Shown: positions 53,663-64,000 of the stretch, piece by piece
Layout: each line of letters begins with the position of its first letter
Position numbering within the stretch: position 1 is the first letter of the stretch
Assembly (NCBI RefSeq): GCF_000219625.1
Contig: NC_018211.1
Location: 930,001 to 994,000, forward strand
Length of the DNA: 64,000 nt
Source of the DNA: Zymoseptoria tritici IPO323
Lineage: Eukaryota > Ascomycota > Dothideomycetes > Mycosphaerellales > Mycosphaerellaceae
Direction of reading: 5' to 3'
Notes under the pieces: generated by a model
Told to the model about the DNA's origin: nothing
Databases searched by the model: none
The model's input: only the letters and a program-made list of their open reading frames with translations
Translations under genes and position numbers: made by a program

Positions 53663-54913
53663 ATGCTCCGAGTTCTGGCATACATCTTTGCATCAGCTGT
53701 GCTGGTTAGCGCTGCAGTGAAAGGCACGCACCAGCCTCGTTCTCTTCCACCAAATCCACCTCTTCCCGAGATCTTCGACAATGTCACCGTTTGGACACCT
53801 CCCGATGCCTACCCATGGAAGGACCACAGTGGCGGGACCTACGGCCGTTCAGTCCTGTTGAACCAAAACTGCGAGACCGGCATTCCAACCATTCTCGCCA
53901 CGGCGATGTACAATCCGGCAGATGGTCAATACCTCCAGATCTTCCAGTCGAAAGACTACGGTCTGACCTGGTCGCTGCTTTCGAAGGCTTACTTTAATGG
54001 CAACGCCAGTATTACCGGTGGCTACGTCTATCAGCCTTTCCTGTACGAGCTCCCCCATTCAGTTGGCTCCTTCCCGGCGGGTACAATCATCCTGTCTGGC
54101 AACCGGCTCGCAGCCGGCTACACCTGGGCCGATATTCAAATCCACGCAAGTCGAGACAAGGGTGTCACCTGGGAGTACGTCTCCAGCGTCGTCAAAGGTG
54201 GCTGGACCAAGTCCGGAGGCCCCGAGGTGGGAGGTAGCCACGGGATTGTCTTCGAACCCTTTATACTCTCTTACGACAACACCTTCGCCGTGTACTACTC
54301 CGATGAAAGTGACCCTCGCTACAGCCAGAAATTGGCGCATCGCACCAGCAAAGATCTGATAACTTGGAGTGCAACCGTGGACGATGTCACAAACGCCAAC
54401 GCCGACCTTCGTCCGGGCATGATCACCATCGCGCCGATTGCGAACAATAAGTGGATCGCGAGCTACGAGATGGGACCCAATGCTGACCCAAAGGCTACTT
54501 GGGCGGCCTTCTACCGCATTGCGGATTCTCCATTCAAGTTCCTCGATGCGCTGGAGTATGAGTTGCGTGCGGACACGGGCGAAATAGCCAACGCCGGGCC
54601 ATATCCCGTCTGGACTCCAGCCGGCGGAGAGAACGGTACCATCGTCGTCAGTGACTCGTCGAATGCTGGCCTGTTCTTGAACACGAAGAATGGGGACGCT
54701 GGAGCCTGGAAGCTTGTGGCGAGTGGGCAGGAGGTGGGATATACGCGCTCGTTGTCGGTCCTGCCGGGAAGAGGCGGCAAGGTCGTCCAGGTCCTCAACG
54801 GCGGCAAGTACAACCAGGACAACACTCACATTGAGGTGGGAGATTTCGTCGTGCCAGGTCCAGAGGGCAAAGGTCCTGGAGCGCAGGGATTTCCGGCGTG
54901 CAACCGCATATGA
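53663..54913 (+). CDS. Secreted sialidase-superfamily (Asp-box/BNR) protein (416 aa)
   Basis: Single exon; the ATG at 53663 opens a signal peptide (L-A-Y-I-F-A-S-A-V-L-V-S-A). At least two Asp-box motifs are present: S-K-D-Y-G-L-T-W and S-R-D-K-G-V-T-W, with a third, weaker one at T-S-K-D-L-I-T-W. These mark six-bladed beta-propeller folds of the sialidase superfamily. An N-terminal G-G-T-Y-G-R-S-V-L-L segment supplies an Arg as in this fold. The protein is likely an exported glycosidase or sugar-binding propeller acting on plant or microbial polysaccharides; it resembles GH93-type arabinanases in layout, though I cannot confirm the family. Several N-x-S/T sites suggest glycosylation. No frameshift seen. 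Confidence 0.82.
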   Translation: MLRVLAYIFASAVLVSAAVKGTHQPRSLPPNPPLPEIFDNVTVWTPPDAYPWKDHSGGTYGRSVLLNQNCETGIPTILATAMYNPADGQYLQIFQSKDYGLTWSLLSKAYFNGNASITGGYVYQPFLYELPHSVGSFPAGTIILSGNRLAAGYTWADIQIHASRDKGVTWEYVSSVVKGGWTKSGGPEVGGSHGIVFEPFILSYDNTFAVYYSDESDPRYSQKLAHRTSKDLITWSATVDDVTNANADLRPGMITIAPIANNKWIASYEMGPNADPKATWAAFYRIADSPFKFLDALEYELRADTGEIANAGPYPVWTPAGGENGTIVVSDSSNAGLFLNTKNGDAGAWKLVASGQEVGYTRSLSVLPGRGGKVVQVLNGGKYNQDNTHIEVGDFVVPGPEGKGPGAQGFPACNRI

Positions 54914-55394
54914 TGGTTCTTGAGTCCGTTTCGATCGAGGGCATGATCGACGAATCCTTGTATTAGCAGTGATGTCCAGGGGATCGAATGTGAGGAGATC
55001 GAATGTGAAGTTTTGTTGCATTTCCAGGTTCGCATCAACCTAATTGCCGCCTCCCATCTGACTCAGCATGATGTGGATGCCTAAGGCCAGACATTAGGCA
55101 AGACGATTGCAAGACAAGGACGAAAATCCGTCGATGGGATGGACAAATCTTCGAGATTTCCTCGTCTATGCTATACCCGATGCAAATGCTACACCCTTCC
55201 GGCATGGCGCTGCCCCATGCTAGGCGCGGCCCAATGGAGGCGCTGCCAAATGCTAGGCGCTGCCGAATGCCATCATCTCCAACGATACTATGTCTCCTCT
55301 CGATAGCATGCAGCCCCTCGATGCTTTACCAGTCCCAATACTTCGCTCGCTAATGGCAACTTCTTTTCCAACGCTATGCTCCAGAAACGACAAT
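54914..55394. other. Convergent spacer with short repeats
   Basis: Contains a short imperfect repeat cluster at about 55200-55270 built on GGCGCTGCCRAATGCTAGGCGC. No gene supported. Confidence 0.5.
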
Positions 55395-56153
55395 CTACCA
55401 ATACCACAGCCATCTCAAATGCGCCGCATGCATATCCAGATCCATCACGAAATGTGCGATCTCCTCAAGCGTCAGGTGCAACCGTGGTCGACCCTCCAAG
55501 GTGGCAGCCAGCCGGGGGAACACTTGCTTCGTGAGGGCGGCGCAATACTCCTTGGTGCCATGTAGCTTCCAGTATAGCTCAGGACATGTGATCCGAGGCA
55601 CGCCTCTGATGGAGAGAGTGTGATGTGAAGAGACTTGTGTGCTCGTTGTTGGGTTGTGAGTAGAAAGATGAGCCATGTGTTCGGGCGTTGGGATGTTGGG
55701 AGCTGAGTAGGGCTCGATGGGGTTCTTGGCGAGGTCGAGGATCTTCCCCAATAATGGTTCGGCAGGCTCTTCTTGTATTGATGTGTTCCTAGCTGGGATG
55801 GCGTTGTGCTCCAAGTCGAGGGTGATGTCGATGTAGTTGTTCCATCGGAGCTCGAACTTTCTGAGGAGCTTGACGTTCAGGTCGCCGATTTTGTGCAGCC
55901 AGTTGAGGAGTCCTGTCTGCTCGACTCCTTGATATACGTCCGAGCAGACCCTGACTCTGCTGAAGTATGAGGGCCCTGCCTCATTGCGGAGGAATGTGCA
56001 TGTTTCAAGGAGAGGTGCAAGAACAGGTCGTCCTCGACCTGGTTTTGTCGATGATGTGGAAGAGTCGATGTGTATTGAAGCATCCTCGAAGAGATATGAA
56101 TAGATGTTGAGCCGAACCTCCGCGGGCATGGACAAAAGAGTGGAAGACTCCAT
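55395..56153 (-). CDS. F-box-like / DUF-type protein (252 aa)
   Basis: Single exon. The N-terminus L-L-S-M-P-A-E-V-R-L-N-I-Y-S-Y-L-F matches the P-x-E-V/L-R-x-x-I-Y-x-Y-L helix that begins many Dothideomycete F-box-like proteins. It continues L-L-E-T-C-x-x-L-R-N-E-A, a second conserved segment of this group. The rest has no recognised domain. Function unknown; a ubiquitin-adaptor role is only suggested by the N-terminus. Confidence 0.75.
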   Translation of the reverse strand: MESSTLLSMPAEVRLNIYSYLFEDASIHIDSSTSSTKPGRGRPVLAPLLETCTFLRNEAGPSYFSRVRVCSDVYQGVEQTGLLNWLHKIGDLNVKLLRKFELRWNNYIDITLDLEHNAIPARNTSIQEEPAEPLLGKILDLAKNPIEPYSAPNIPTPEHMAHLSTHNPTTSTQVSSHHTLSIRGVPRITCPELYWKLHGTKEYCAALTKQVFPRLAATLEGRPRLHLTLEEIAHFVMDLDMHAAHLRWLWYW

Positions 56154-57752
56154 GACGAAGGACTTGGTACAATGAGCAATGCCGTTGATGTGAGACGTTT
56201 CGTGGTGGATTATAATGATGAGGCTGAAGGGCGGACTGACAAAAGAGTGAACGGTGAAAAACGATGGACGCCAACATCAGTGGCGGCGATGCATCTTTGT
56301 ACATGTTCGTTCTTTAGGAGAGAGCCACCTCGAGCGCGTTTCGCTCGCGAAAGACAATAAACTTTGTCACGTATCCTGCGTATGGTGCTCGTTGTGCACG
56401 CAGCAAGCTCCGGACGCGAGAAGGCATGCTTGGTAAATGAGTTGAACAGCCATACATGAAAGCCTCCAGATGGGGAGAGTTTCCCAGAGCCGGCAGGCGC
56501 GCCGCGTAGGACTTGTCGAAAGGCAGCTTAGGAGTCCGCCTGATTCCCTTTACAGTGAGGTGGAGGTGTTTCGGGAGTCTTGATAGCGACCCTGGCAAGC
56601 CATGGACCGGAGGAGGGTCCAACGGTCCGAAAGCGTTGGAGAACTGCTTGTACAGCCGAGGGAGTCTAGTCCAGGCTTTTCAAGGGACCATTCGGTTCCT
56701 GCGGACGCTGCCGTCTGGAGATATAAGGGTCGTGTAGAGCCCAGGAAACTCTGCTTCTGCGGAAGCTGTTTTTCGTCCCTCCTCTTGGTAAGAGATTCCT
56801 GCAAGCATCTTCATGTGACAGCCTTGCGAGCACGTACGGATCCGTGGCACATCAGGAGACAGGTCGGAGCTCTCAAGCCGTGATCAAGCAGGCCTGCATA
56901 TCGTCTTGTTTTGCTGAGAGGGTGCTGGCCATCGATCACCGTAGGCTCCGAGACTCTTCGATTGCAAACGCTCCGTGATTTCACTTCGAAGCTGAGCAGC
57001 ATCATAGACTCTGGAGCCGAAGCACCCGACGACGAAGCATGTTGGACGAGATGCGAGGATGGCGAGGATTTGCGGCGTGGCGTGAGGTGAAGTGGAGACG
57101 ATCTAAACAGCGGCTCCAGGAATTCATCGTTCCGAAGCCGGATCGCCATCGCTTCTGCACCTTCAAACAATATAAAGACAACGATACTCACGACAACCCC
57201 AGAGAGGAAGATCCTCACTCGCGTCTATTGTTTCAAGGTCATTGGAATCCGTAAGAGTCAGAGCATCCAATGACCTGCTCATATTCAAACATACCTTCCC
57301 ATCAAAGCACACCAGACTGACCTAGCCACCACACAGTCGCGTCCCGGCAGCGTCTTTCCGACCAACCGGATTCCAAGAGGACCTTGCAGCATACTCCGAG
57401 CCTTCAACATACGGAATCAGGTTCGGAACAGCATCCGCGTTCAGGTCTCGCATTCAGCGAACACGTTCCTGAGATCCGAAATTGAGACTCATCCTGACAC
57501 CCTGATTTTGAAGGCGTGCAAGCTCGTATTCAGGGCATCTTTCGTACGTATGCCTTTTGCTCCAAGCATGCTGACTTTTGTGGCATGGACGTGCTCGCGG
57601 CGAGAGCACGTTCTTGTGTCAATGCACCGGTCGTAGGACATCGCCGAAACTTGAGCGCTTTTTCACTCCTTTGCGTGCGTGACTGCTGCATGGACTTGGT
57701 TTCCTTCCCGCAGGAGTTCCCTAGAAACCCATATGCAATAGCAACAAGCTAC
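56154..57752. other. Long intergenic region
   Basis: About 1.6 kb with no supported gene. A minus frame near 57218 has a leader-like start but begins with GTG and contains a splice donor, so it is not called. Confidence 0.45.
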
Positions 57753-59694
57753 TCACGTCCTTCCGACCTCCCGCCTCAATCTGCCCGCCGCGGTGTCCGG
57801 CCTCGGCTCCGGCCACGCATCCACAATCTCCTCTACACTTTCCAAGAATGAGTTCGAGTTGAGCATCCCAGTCCCGCCCAGCACGACTCTCACGCCCGGA
57901 CTACTCGCGTTGACCTGAGCCACCATCTTGGCTTCCTCGTAGGTAGCACCGCCGACCATGAAGATAACAATGTCTTGCGGTTTGTCCCTCGTCTGTCCGC
58001 CGCCTTCCACGAACGGGAACGTGTTCATGTTCAGGCGTCCTTTGATCAGATCTTGTAGTGTGGTCTCCAGTCGAGGCGAGTGTTGCGTGTAGACGTTCTC
58101 TACTCCGCGCAGGCCACGATTGAATCTTGAGCGCGCTTCGGAGAAGATGTTTGATGTCTGAAACAAATCTGGAATTCCGCCAGTCTGCGGCATGGATTGA
58201 AGAGAGTGAGCGTAGGATAGCAGCTTCGGAATGAGGTTGATGCGATGTCGACTGATACCTCCAGCGACTGCAAGGAGGTCCATGAGCGCGGGAGTGTTGT
58301 TGTTGGTGTGAGAAGAGTAGCGCAACGCATAGATGGCGACCAGACGGAGCTTGTTGTCCGGTGGTATCTTCGGATCTTGAATGAGCTTCTGCAGTGTCTT
58401 GACATCTTGAGAGTGATTGTCATTGCAAGCAAGACTTTGCTCGAGCTCGCTAACATCTAGCAGACTGTCGGTGTCGACGCGCCGACTGAGTTCCGTGACA
58501 AGGGTGACATGCTTTGTGACGTTGCCAGATAATCGACGGAATTCTGGATATTCCTCGACAAATCGTTTCATGTCTTCGATGCTGTCGAGCTTCTGGCCCG
58601 ACGCTTGTTTCGAGGCGAATTGCTCAACGTATTCTTTAGCGTTCTGGCCAAGGTCGCCGAAGTTCAAGTACATGTTCTTCGCGAAGAATGGGTCTTGGTC
58701 CTGCGAGAGGACGATATCCTGATTCTATTAGTGAAGGTTTGGCCGCATTTCCATCTCCGGACGGCATACCTTGAACTCTGGCCGGACGTCTGGCACTTCA
58801 CTCAGGTTGACCCTGCCATTCTCAATTCCGAGCAGCTCATGCACCATCGCTTGGTACGTCCACTGTGTGAGCAGTGGTGTGACGGGATCGTCTCTGCGAT
58901 CCACCAAGAGCAATATCGGCGGTGTGTCCAGCTTTCGGAATTCGAATAATTGCTCTTCCTGTGTCATCGCGTACCGTACTTCCGTCGCGAGCTTCTTACA
59001 CAGCAGGCTGTTCTTCTCGTATCGTATGAGTGGCTTCTTTTTCAGCGCGAGGAGCATCGCCAGCACGCCCTCTGTTGTTCTTGTAAGGCTGTCATGACTC
59101 CAAGCTTCTGGCGATGAGGAAAAGAGTCGTGTCGAGAGAGGAAGCGAGCAGAGCTCTGGATTGATGACTGTGAAGTCGGCGAAGTACTCGATGATCGACT
59201 TGACGACTTCGTGATCGTCTGCTTCGGCTAAGCGTTCGAGTGAGGACTTCTTGATTATATTGCTGAAATCTGTGTCAGTCAGAACTCGTCCTTGAAGCTT
59301 GTGTTTACAGGGTGAAACATACAGATGTGGTATTCGCCGTACTTCGGTTCTCGAAACTCGTCGATGAGGGATTGTATACTATCGGGCGACGGTCGGAGGA
59401 AGCATATACACTTCAAGTGTCGCATCTTCTCTCGGTTCTGATCATCGATGCGATTCGTGAGGTATACGGAGTGGTTCAAGAGGGCGGACTGGGTGGTAGC
59501 TGAGGATACGATTGGCACCTGCAAAGCATGAGCAAAGTTCTTGAGGAGCAATCTGCCATTCAAGTATAGCCTACAGTATCTTTGTCCAACAACAGTATCT
59601 TCATCTTCGCCGCGCCGGCCTCTGTGCTCGCCGCATTCTCTCCTTGCGACACGATCTTCGTGATGTAGCCTTGCACGCTCTGAAAGATGTCCAT
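57753..59694 (-). CDS. VPS45: Vps45, Sec1/Munc18 vesicle-fusion protein (595 aa)
   Basis: Exons 59694-59575, 59518-59323, 59269-58770 and 58724-57753; introns 56, 53 and 45 nt. The start M-D-I-F-Q-S-V-Q-G-Y-I-T-K-I leads into M-K-I-L-L-L-D-K-D-T-V, then S-A-T-T-Q-S-A-L-L-N-H and F-L-R-P-S-P-D-S-I-Q. Domain 2 has L-L-V-D-R-R-D-D-P-V-T-P-L-L-T-Q-W-T-Y-Q-A-M, the most conserved SM-protein motif, and domain 3 has V-I-F-M-V-G-G-A-T-Y-E-E-A. Vps45 binds the syntaxin Tlg2/Pep12 and promotes SNARE assembly in Golgi-to-endosome traffic. Length is normal. Divergent from the E2 gene; starts are 674 bases apart. Confidence 0.95.
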
Positions 59695-60368
59695 GATGGC
59701 TGACAGCTGGCAGCGCAATCAATTGTGTCCAAGCATGCCGTGGATATGACTTGAGGTCAAGAGGGCGTGCAGTTGTAGCTTCGAGGTGTTTGCTTGGTCA
59801 AGGTGTTGTTTCCGTGTCGTCTGTCTGTCACATGCGTGTCAAGCAGCTGGCGTTATCCGAGTCCGAGTTCTGGCCTGAGTTTACCCGAATCCGGTGATCC
59901 ATCCGTGAAAGGTGGGCCGGACTCACAGTCCGAGACACTACTTCGACCATGACATCGCAGCGAGTGACTCCATCAGAGCCACACGACACGACATGACTTC
60001 ACGGCTGCAATCACCCTGAGTGGTCCTTGAATATCCTAATTCACCGTCCGAATCATTCACTCTGAGCACCTCTTGTCACATGCCAGCGTAACGAGAGAGA
60101 CATCGACTTCACAAGCTGCCGTCTGTACCGCATCCGGCGCAGAAGAGCACCGCCGCCGATTCAACCCTGCACCGACGCCGCTCTCAAATATTTACCTCAT
60201 TCAGCTTCCTCTCCTCTTCTTCGACATCGTCCGCCTCGAGTAAATACACGCCAATCCATAGAGCCGCCTTCGTCAGACAACAGCACAGCGTCTCCTTCGC
60301 CCCCACACCGACAGTCCGAGCCACTCACCACGGTCTTTCCGACTTGTCACCACCTCACATTCTCCAAC
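59695..60368. promoter_or_regulatory. Divergent promoter region of VPS45 and the E2 gene
   Basis: About 670 bases. The 150 bases before 60369 are strongly C/T- and CA-rich, as in 5' leaders of expressed fungal genes. No TATA box evident. Confidence 0.5.
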
Positions 60369-61025
60369 ATGGCAGAAAAGATCCTCCAGAAAGAGTTCAA
60401 GGACTTGTCAAAGGAAACATGGACCAACATCTCACTCATCAACGAGAACATGCTCGAATGGAGCGTGGCTCTCATCGTGCTCAACCCCGACTCCCTCTAC
60501 TACGGCGGTTACTTCAAGGCTAGGATGTCGTTCCCGAAGCAATACCCATACGAACCGCCCAAACTCTCCTTCGAGCGCCCACTGTGGCATCCCAACGTCT
60601 ACCCGGACGGTCGCCTCTGCATCTCCATCCTGCACCAACCTGGCGAGGACGCTATGAGCGGGGAGATGGCAGGTGAGAGATGGACACCGGTGCAGCGCGT
60701 TGAGAGCGTGTTGATTTCAGTTCTCTCCATGCTGGATGACGCCGAGTGTAGCTCACCAGCGAATGTCGACGCGGGAGTCATGCTGCGCAATGACCCAGAA
60801 GGATACAAGGCACGTGTTGCAGCGGACCGCGAGAAGAGCAAGAGCGATATCCCACCTGGCTTCGAGATGCCCACACACGAGAGCGCGTTCAAGAAGGAGG
60901 AGAAGTCAGAGGCGGCATTCAGCTGGAGTGATAGCGAGGCCGAGGACGACTTCGGCGATAGCGACGACGATGAAGAGATGTTTGATGACGACGAGGGGAC
61001 GGATCTGGAGGAGGACGATGAGTGA
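60369..61025 (+). CDS. CDC34: Ubiquitin-conjugating enzyme E2, Cdc34/Ubc3 type (218 aa)
   Basis: Single exon. The UBC fold spans residues 1-170, with catalytic Cys84 in G-R-L-C-I-S-I-L preceded by W-H-P-N-V-Y. After it comes a 12-13-residue acidic-loop insertion (H-Q-P-G-E-D-A-M-S-G) before E-R-W-T-P-V, which marks the Cdc34/Ubc7 class. A long acidic C-terminal tail (D-D-D-E-E-M-F-D-D-D-E) supports Cdc34 over Ubc7, because it is the region that binds SCF. Cdc34 with SCF ubiquitinates cell-cycle regulators in the nucleus and cytosol. The tail is shorter than in yeast Cdc34. Confidence 0.93.
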   Translation: MAEKILQKEFKDLSKETWTNISLINENMLEWSVALIVLNPDSLYYGGYFKARMSFPKQYPYEPPKLSFERPLWHPNVYPDGRLCISILHQPGEDAMSGEMAGERWTPVQRVESVLISVLSMLDDAECSSPANVDAGVMLRNDPEGYKARVAADREKSKSDIPPGFEMPTHESAFKKEEKSEAAFSWSDSEAEDDFGDSDDDEEMFDDDEGTDLEEDDE

Positions 61026-61564
61026 AAGAGCTGAGGTGCAGATGTTAGGGATAATGATGCGAATACTATGGGAATATGACTAGATGCGAGCCAGGTGGCC
61101 AAGGAGTTTTGATTTCAGCGAGGAGTCTAGACGGGCAAAGCCTCCGGCGAAGGACAGATGGGTTATTCCGGTGCGACAGGCGTTCATGGGGCAATGGCGT
61201 CGATAATCTGGATGGCGCTTTGAAGTATCAGTTCGAATTGAAGCAGAGTAAGGTAGTTTCCATGTGCACGCATGTAGGCGACGCGTAAAGTGCCTTTGAA
61301 GCTTCGAGGTCGCGAAGCCTCAGCAAACGAAACCACTTCAGCATCTCGCTTCACCTTCTCTTAATCGAGCGCAGAGGTCGCTACTGCGTTTGCACTGTTT
61401 GCTGCAGCTATCTGAGCTTCACAAATCTGAACGTCCTGCTTCCTTCTTCAATACATCTCACACCGACCTTCACTGGCACTTTCACATGAACAGCGTCTCA
61501 CGCCCAGTGACGTAAGCGCGCCAAGCTGTCAGTGAAAGCGATCAGTTCAAAGCTCCCAGGAAAC
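61026..61564. other. Intergenic spacer
   Basis: About 540 bases in tandem orientation between the E2 and the UBA/UIM gene. No gene supported. Confidence 0.5.
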
Positions 61565-64000
61565 ATGCCCAAACAGCCAGCGGACTATTCTCGCAAGAGG
61601 CAGCGCCGCCGACTCAACTTCAACATCAGTCCTATCGATCTAGATCGAGACTACGGACTGTTCGGCATGGGCTTCGTCCCTAATCAATTCGAGTCGAAAC
61701 CGCTCGTTCCCAAGCGGCCGGACTCCCAGAAGGCTGCCATGTCCGCCGAACCTACCGCCGATCAAGTCGAACAAGTGATCAACTTTACTGGAACTGACAG
61801 AACGACGGCGATCAGATTTCTCAAGGTTAGTCGGAAGTTGGAGAGGTTCGCCGCGACCAACGCACGACCAGTGGTACGAAGATGGACTAACGAGTTTCTT
61901 CCCAAAAGGTGAAGCACAACGATCCGACAGCCGCCGTCAACGCCATTTACGATGAGGAGAATATCGATGCATTGGAGAAAGCAAACGGCTGGGATGAGAG
62001 CGTTTTCCACGCCGATCGAAATGGCAATCCCGATAGCAACTTGCATCCCCTAGGAACAAGCGCCGCACCAACAAGAGGCAATTCGCCCGCCCGTTCGCTA
62101 CATCCCAATAATAGAGACGAGGAGGATGGACAACTCGCGGCCGCGTTGGCGGCGTCGCAGGGAGATCTCCAGGCCCAAGAAACGGGTATAATGAATGCAA
62201 ATGGCGGCTCAGTGCATTTTGGGCCCTCTGAGCAGGGCAAGGACTATGTCTCTGGACAGTGGGCGATGGTTAAATCAACTGCGTCCGAGCTGGTCCCAGA
62301 CTTGGAGATTGAGGACAGATTACAAGCGAAGGAGGCTGCCGAGCCGCGATTGCTCAAACACCTTCAAGACGGAGACTACACCCCCAATCTGTTGACCATC
62401 TGTCACACTATACCCAGGGCGAGGGAAGCATTCCTACTTCGATCACACGTTCGGGACCACTATGGCGAGGACTCTCACTGGTGGAGTGGCACGCCAATCC
62501 AAATGCCAACCGTCGTTCATCTGGACGGAACACCAGCAGATCCGGACAGCGACAAGCAAGACGAGTTCATCGCCGAGGTGCAAAGACTGATGGCATTTCT
62601 CGACGCCAGCGATCGGGTGTATGCGTCTGTGGGTGCGCTTTCCGGGACGGCATTGATCAAAGATAAGGAGTCGACTTCGGGCACTCTTCTAGAATCGTTC
62701 TTGCAAAGCTGGTCAGACGCGGTGGAGAGCAAGCAAGGTGGCGCTTATGATTTCGCCCGTCTATTCACTTCGAAAGTCGGAACGAGCGCTGAGTCGGGCA
62801 TGATCACCCCCAATATGATGGTGGTGGACTTGAATGTGGAGACTGGTGAAGGACAAAAGAAGGATCTGTCCGAGCTTCTGGATGATCTCCTGTGGGACGC
62901 AGAAACTAAGAATCCGAATGACTACGACATGGCGGACAGGTACATTGAGCGGCCAGCGGATGTGTTCGTGATGCGTTTGCAGCAGAAAACACCACGGGTC
63001 CAGCTCGGTGTCGAGATCCCCGCGGTACTTCATCTAGACAAGTATCTGGAGGAGAATGTTGAGTATTCGCGAGCTGCACGACAGCAAATGAGGCAGCACC
63101 GACAGAGGGTCAGCAAGATTGAGTCTATCGAAGGGAGGCTGCAGAAGTGGCAGCATCCGCAGAAGAGCACAAGGCTGGAAGCTGGAGAGATGCTGAAGCA
63201 TACCATCAACCACTTCTCCGGGCAGAACCGGAAAGACGCTGAGGGCAACGAGTCGACCGAGCTTGAAGCTCCATCTGAAGCATACGCAGCTATCACGAAA
63301 CAGCTGGAAGAGGTCGTCGCCAGCATCTCCGACAAGCTTGAGAAGCTCTCCGCTGAGAAGGAACGCACACGCAACCTCATCGCCGAGATCTCGAAAGCAC
63401 CACCGACTGACCTCCAACAAGCCGGTCTCAAACACCGCTACACCTTGAGGGGTGTCGCCACGAAATCGAACATCACATACGTCCTCCTCCCGAAACGCAA
63501 CGACAGCCCACCCAGTCCATCTCAAAATGGCATTCCTCCTCCCTCCGACTCCGAAACTCCTCCCGGCATGCAATGGTGGCGCCTCGACTACGACAGCACG
63601 GTCATGACTCCCAGAATCACGCGAACTCCAGCCGACGACTGGGATGTCCTTCGCGCCGTGGAGCTAGAACACAACTCTGCCCTCCTCGTCTACGCCAGCG
63701 ATGCAGCAACCGACTACTCAAACTACAATCCTCACCTCCCGCAACCTTTGATGGAGTTCGTCGACCGAGACAACGAGCGCTTCCAGGCGGATCTTGCTTC
63801 TTCCCGCCGCGCACCTCCCATCGATGAAATCCAGGAAATTCAGTCGTGGGATCACATTGACGAGGTAAGGCAGAGTACTGAGAGACGATTAAGTGTGGAC
63901 AGCACGATGGCCGATCGAGACCCCTCGCCTCCCGGCTATGATGATGCGTTTGACGATGAGGGTTATGGTGATGGTCGGTATGGCGGTCGAGCGGACAATG
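61565..64000 (+). CDS. UBA/UIM protein with USP-like, apparently inactive protease fold (partial)
   Basis: Exon 1 61565-61825, intron 61826-61908, exon 2 from 61909 beyond the window end; the frame stays open, and at least 784 residues are visible. Residues about 65-110 fit a UBA-like fold (Q-V-E-Q-V-I-N-F-T-G ... A-I-R-F-L). A UIM follows (D-E-E-D-G-Q-L-A-A-A-L-A-A-S-Q). Further on are USP-like elements: P-R-A-R-E-A-F-L-L-R, V-L-H-L-D-K-Y-L, Y-T-L-R-G-V and W-W-R-L-D-Y-D-S-T-V. The catalytic Cys box (G-L-x-N-x-G-N-x-C) and the His box (G-H-Y) are not seen; the latter place reads N-I-T-Y-V-L-L. The 3' end lies outside the window. It is probably a ubiquitin-binding scaffold. Confidence 0.8.

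Noticed and set aside
56811..57218. Leader-like minus ORF of 135 codons
   Set aside because: Its first codon is GTG, not ATG, and a GTGAGT donor follows soon after.

Overview
The window is nuclear DNA from a filamentous ascomycete. Genes are compact and lie on both strands. They are split by short introns (about 45-90 nt) with GTRNGT donors, CTGAC/CTAAC branch sites and YAG acceptors. The orthologues are fungal: Pho88, Vps45, a Cdc34-type E2, a Dal5-like permease, DHA1/DHA2 and hexose transporters, F-box-like genes. Small secreted proteins and the gene style suggest a Dothideomycete, possibly Mycosphaerella-like; that placement is inference. I see no tRNA, rRNA, CRISPR array or intact transposon. 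Gene models were spliced by eye from splice signals, reading-frame phase and family alignment.

Layout. 0.2-5.5 kb: three tandem paralogues of an unrecognised double zinc-finger family. 5.5-6.2 kb: degenerate repeats. 6.6-8.6 kb: a five-exon orphan protein with a SUMO-interaction-like motif. 8.9-12 kb: a secreted polysaccharide deacetylase and a 73-aa secreted protein with ten cysteines. 12.6-17.7 kb: a Dal5-type permease, a divergent short histone H3-like gene, and a coiled-coil protein with a myristoylation signal and 31-aa repeats. 18.5-23 kb: two F-box(-like) genes and cyclin H. 23.6-27 kb: the BAR gene RVS161/hob3, interrupted by two stop-free in-frame cassettes, divergent from KAE1. 28.5-36 kb: an H1-like nuclear protein and two drug-type MFS transporters. 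36-44.7 kb: PHO88, ADE12, a ZUFSP-type C78 peptidase, a seven-exon sugar transporter, a flavin-reductase-like protein. 45-53 kb: a short-chain dehydrogenase with two frameshifts, AOS1, a conserved orphan with a 33-nt micro-exon, a 65-aa gene, and a carboxylesterase with an internal stop. 53.6-64 kb: a secreted Asp-box protein, an F-box-like gene, VPS45, a CDC34-like E2, and a UBA/UIM protein with a USP-like but apparently dead protease fold, cut by the window end.

Most housekeeping genes are unrelated neighbours in divergent or convergent pairs. Several belong to ubiquitin or SUMO pathways (AOS1, the E2, the C78 peptidase, the USP-like protein, F-box genes), but nothing shows they are co-regulated. 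The strongest candidates for something undescribed are the RVS161/hob3 cassettes, the H3-like histone and the tandem zinc-finger family.
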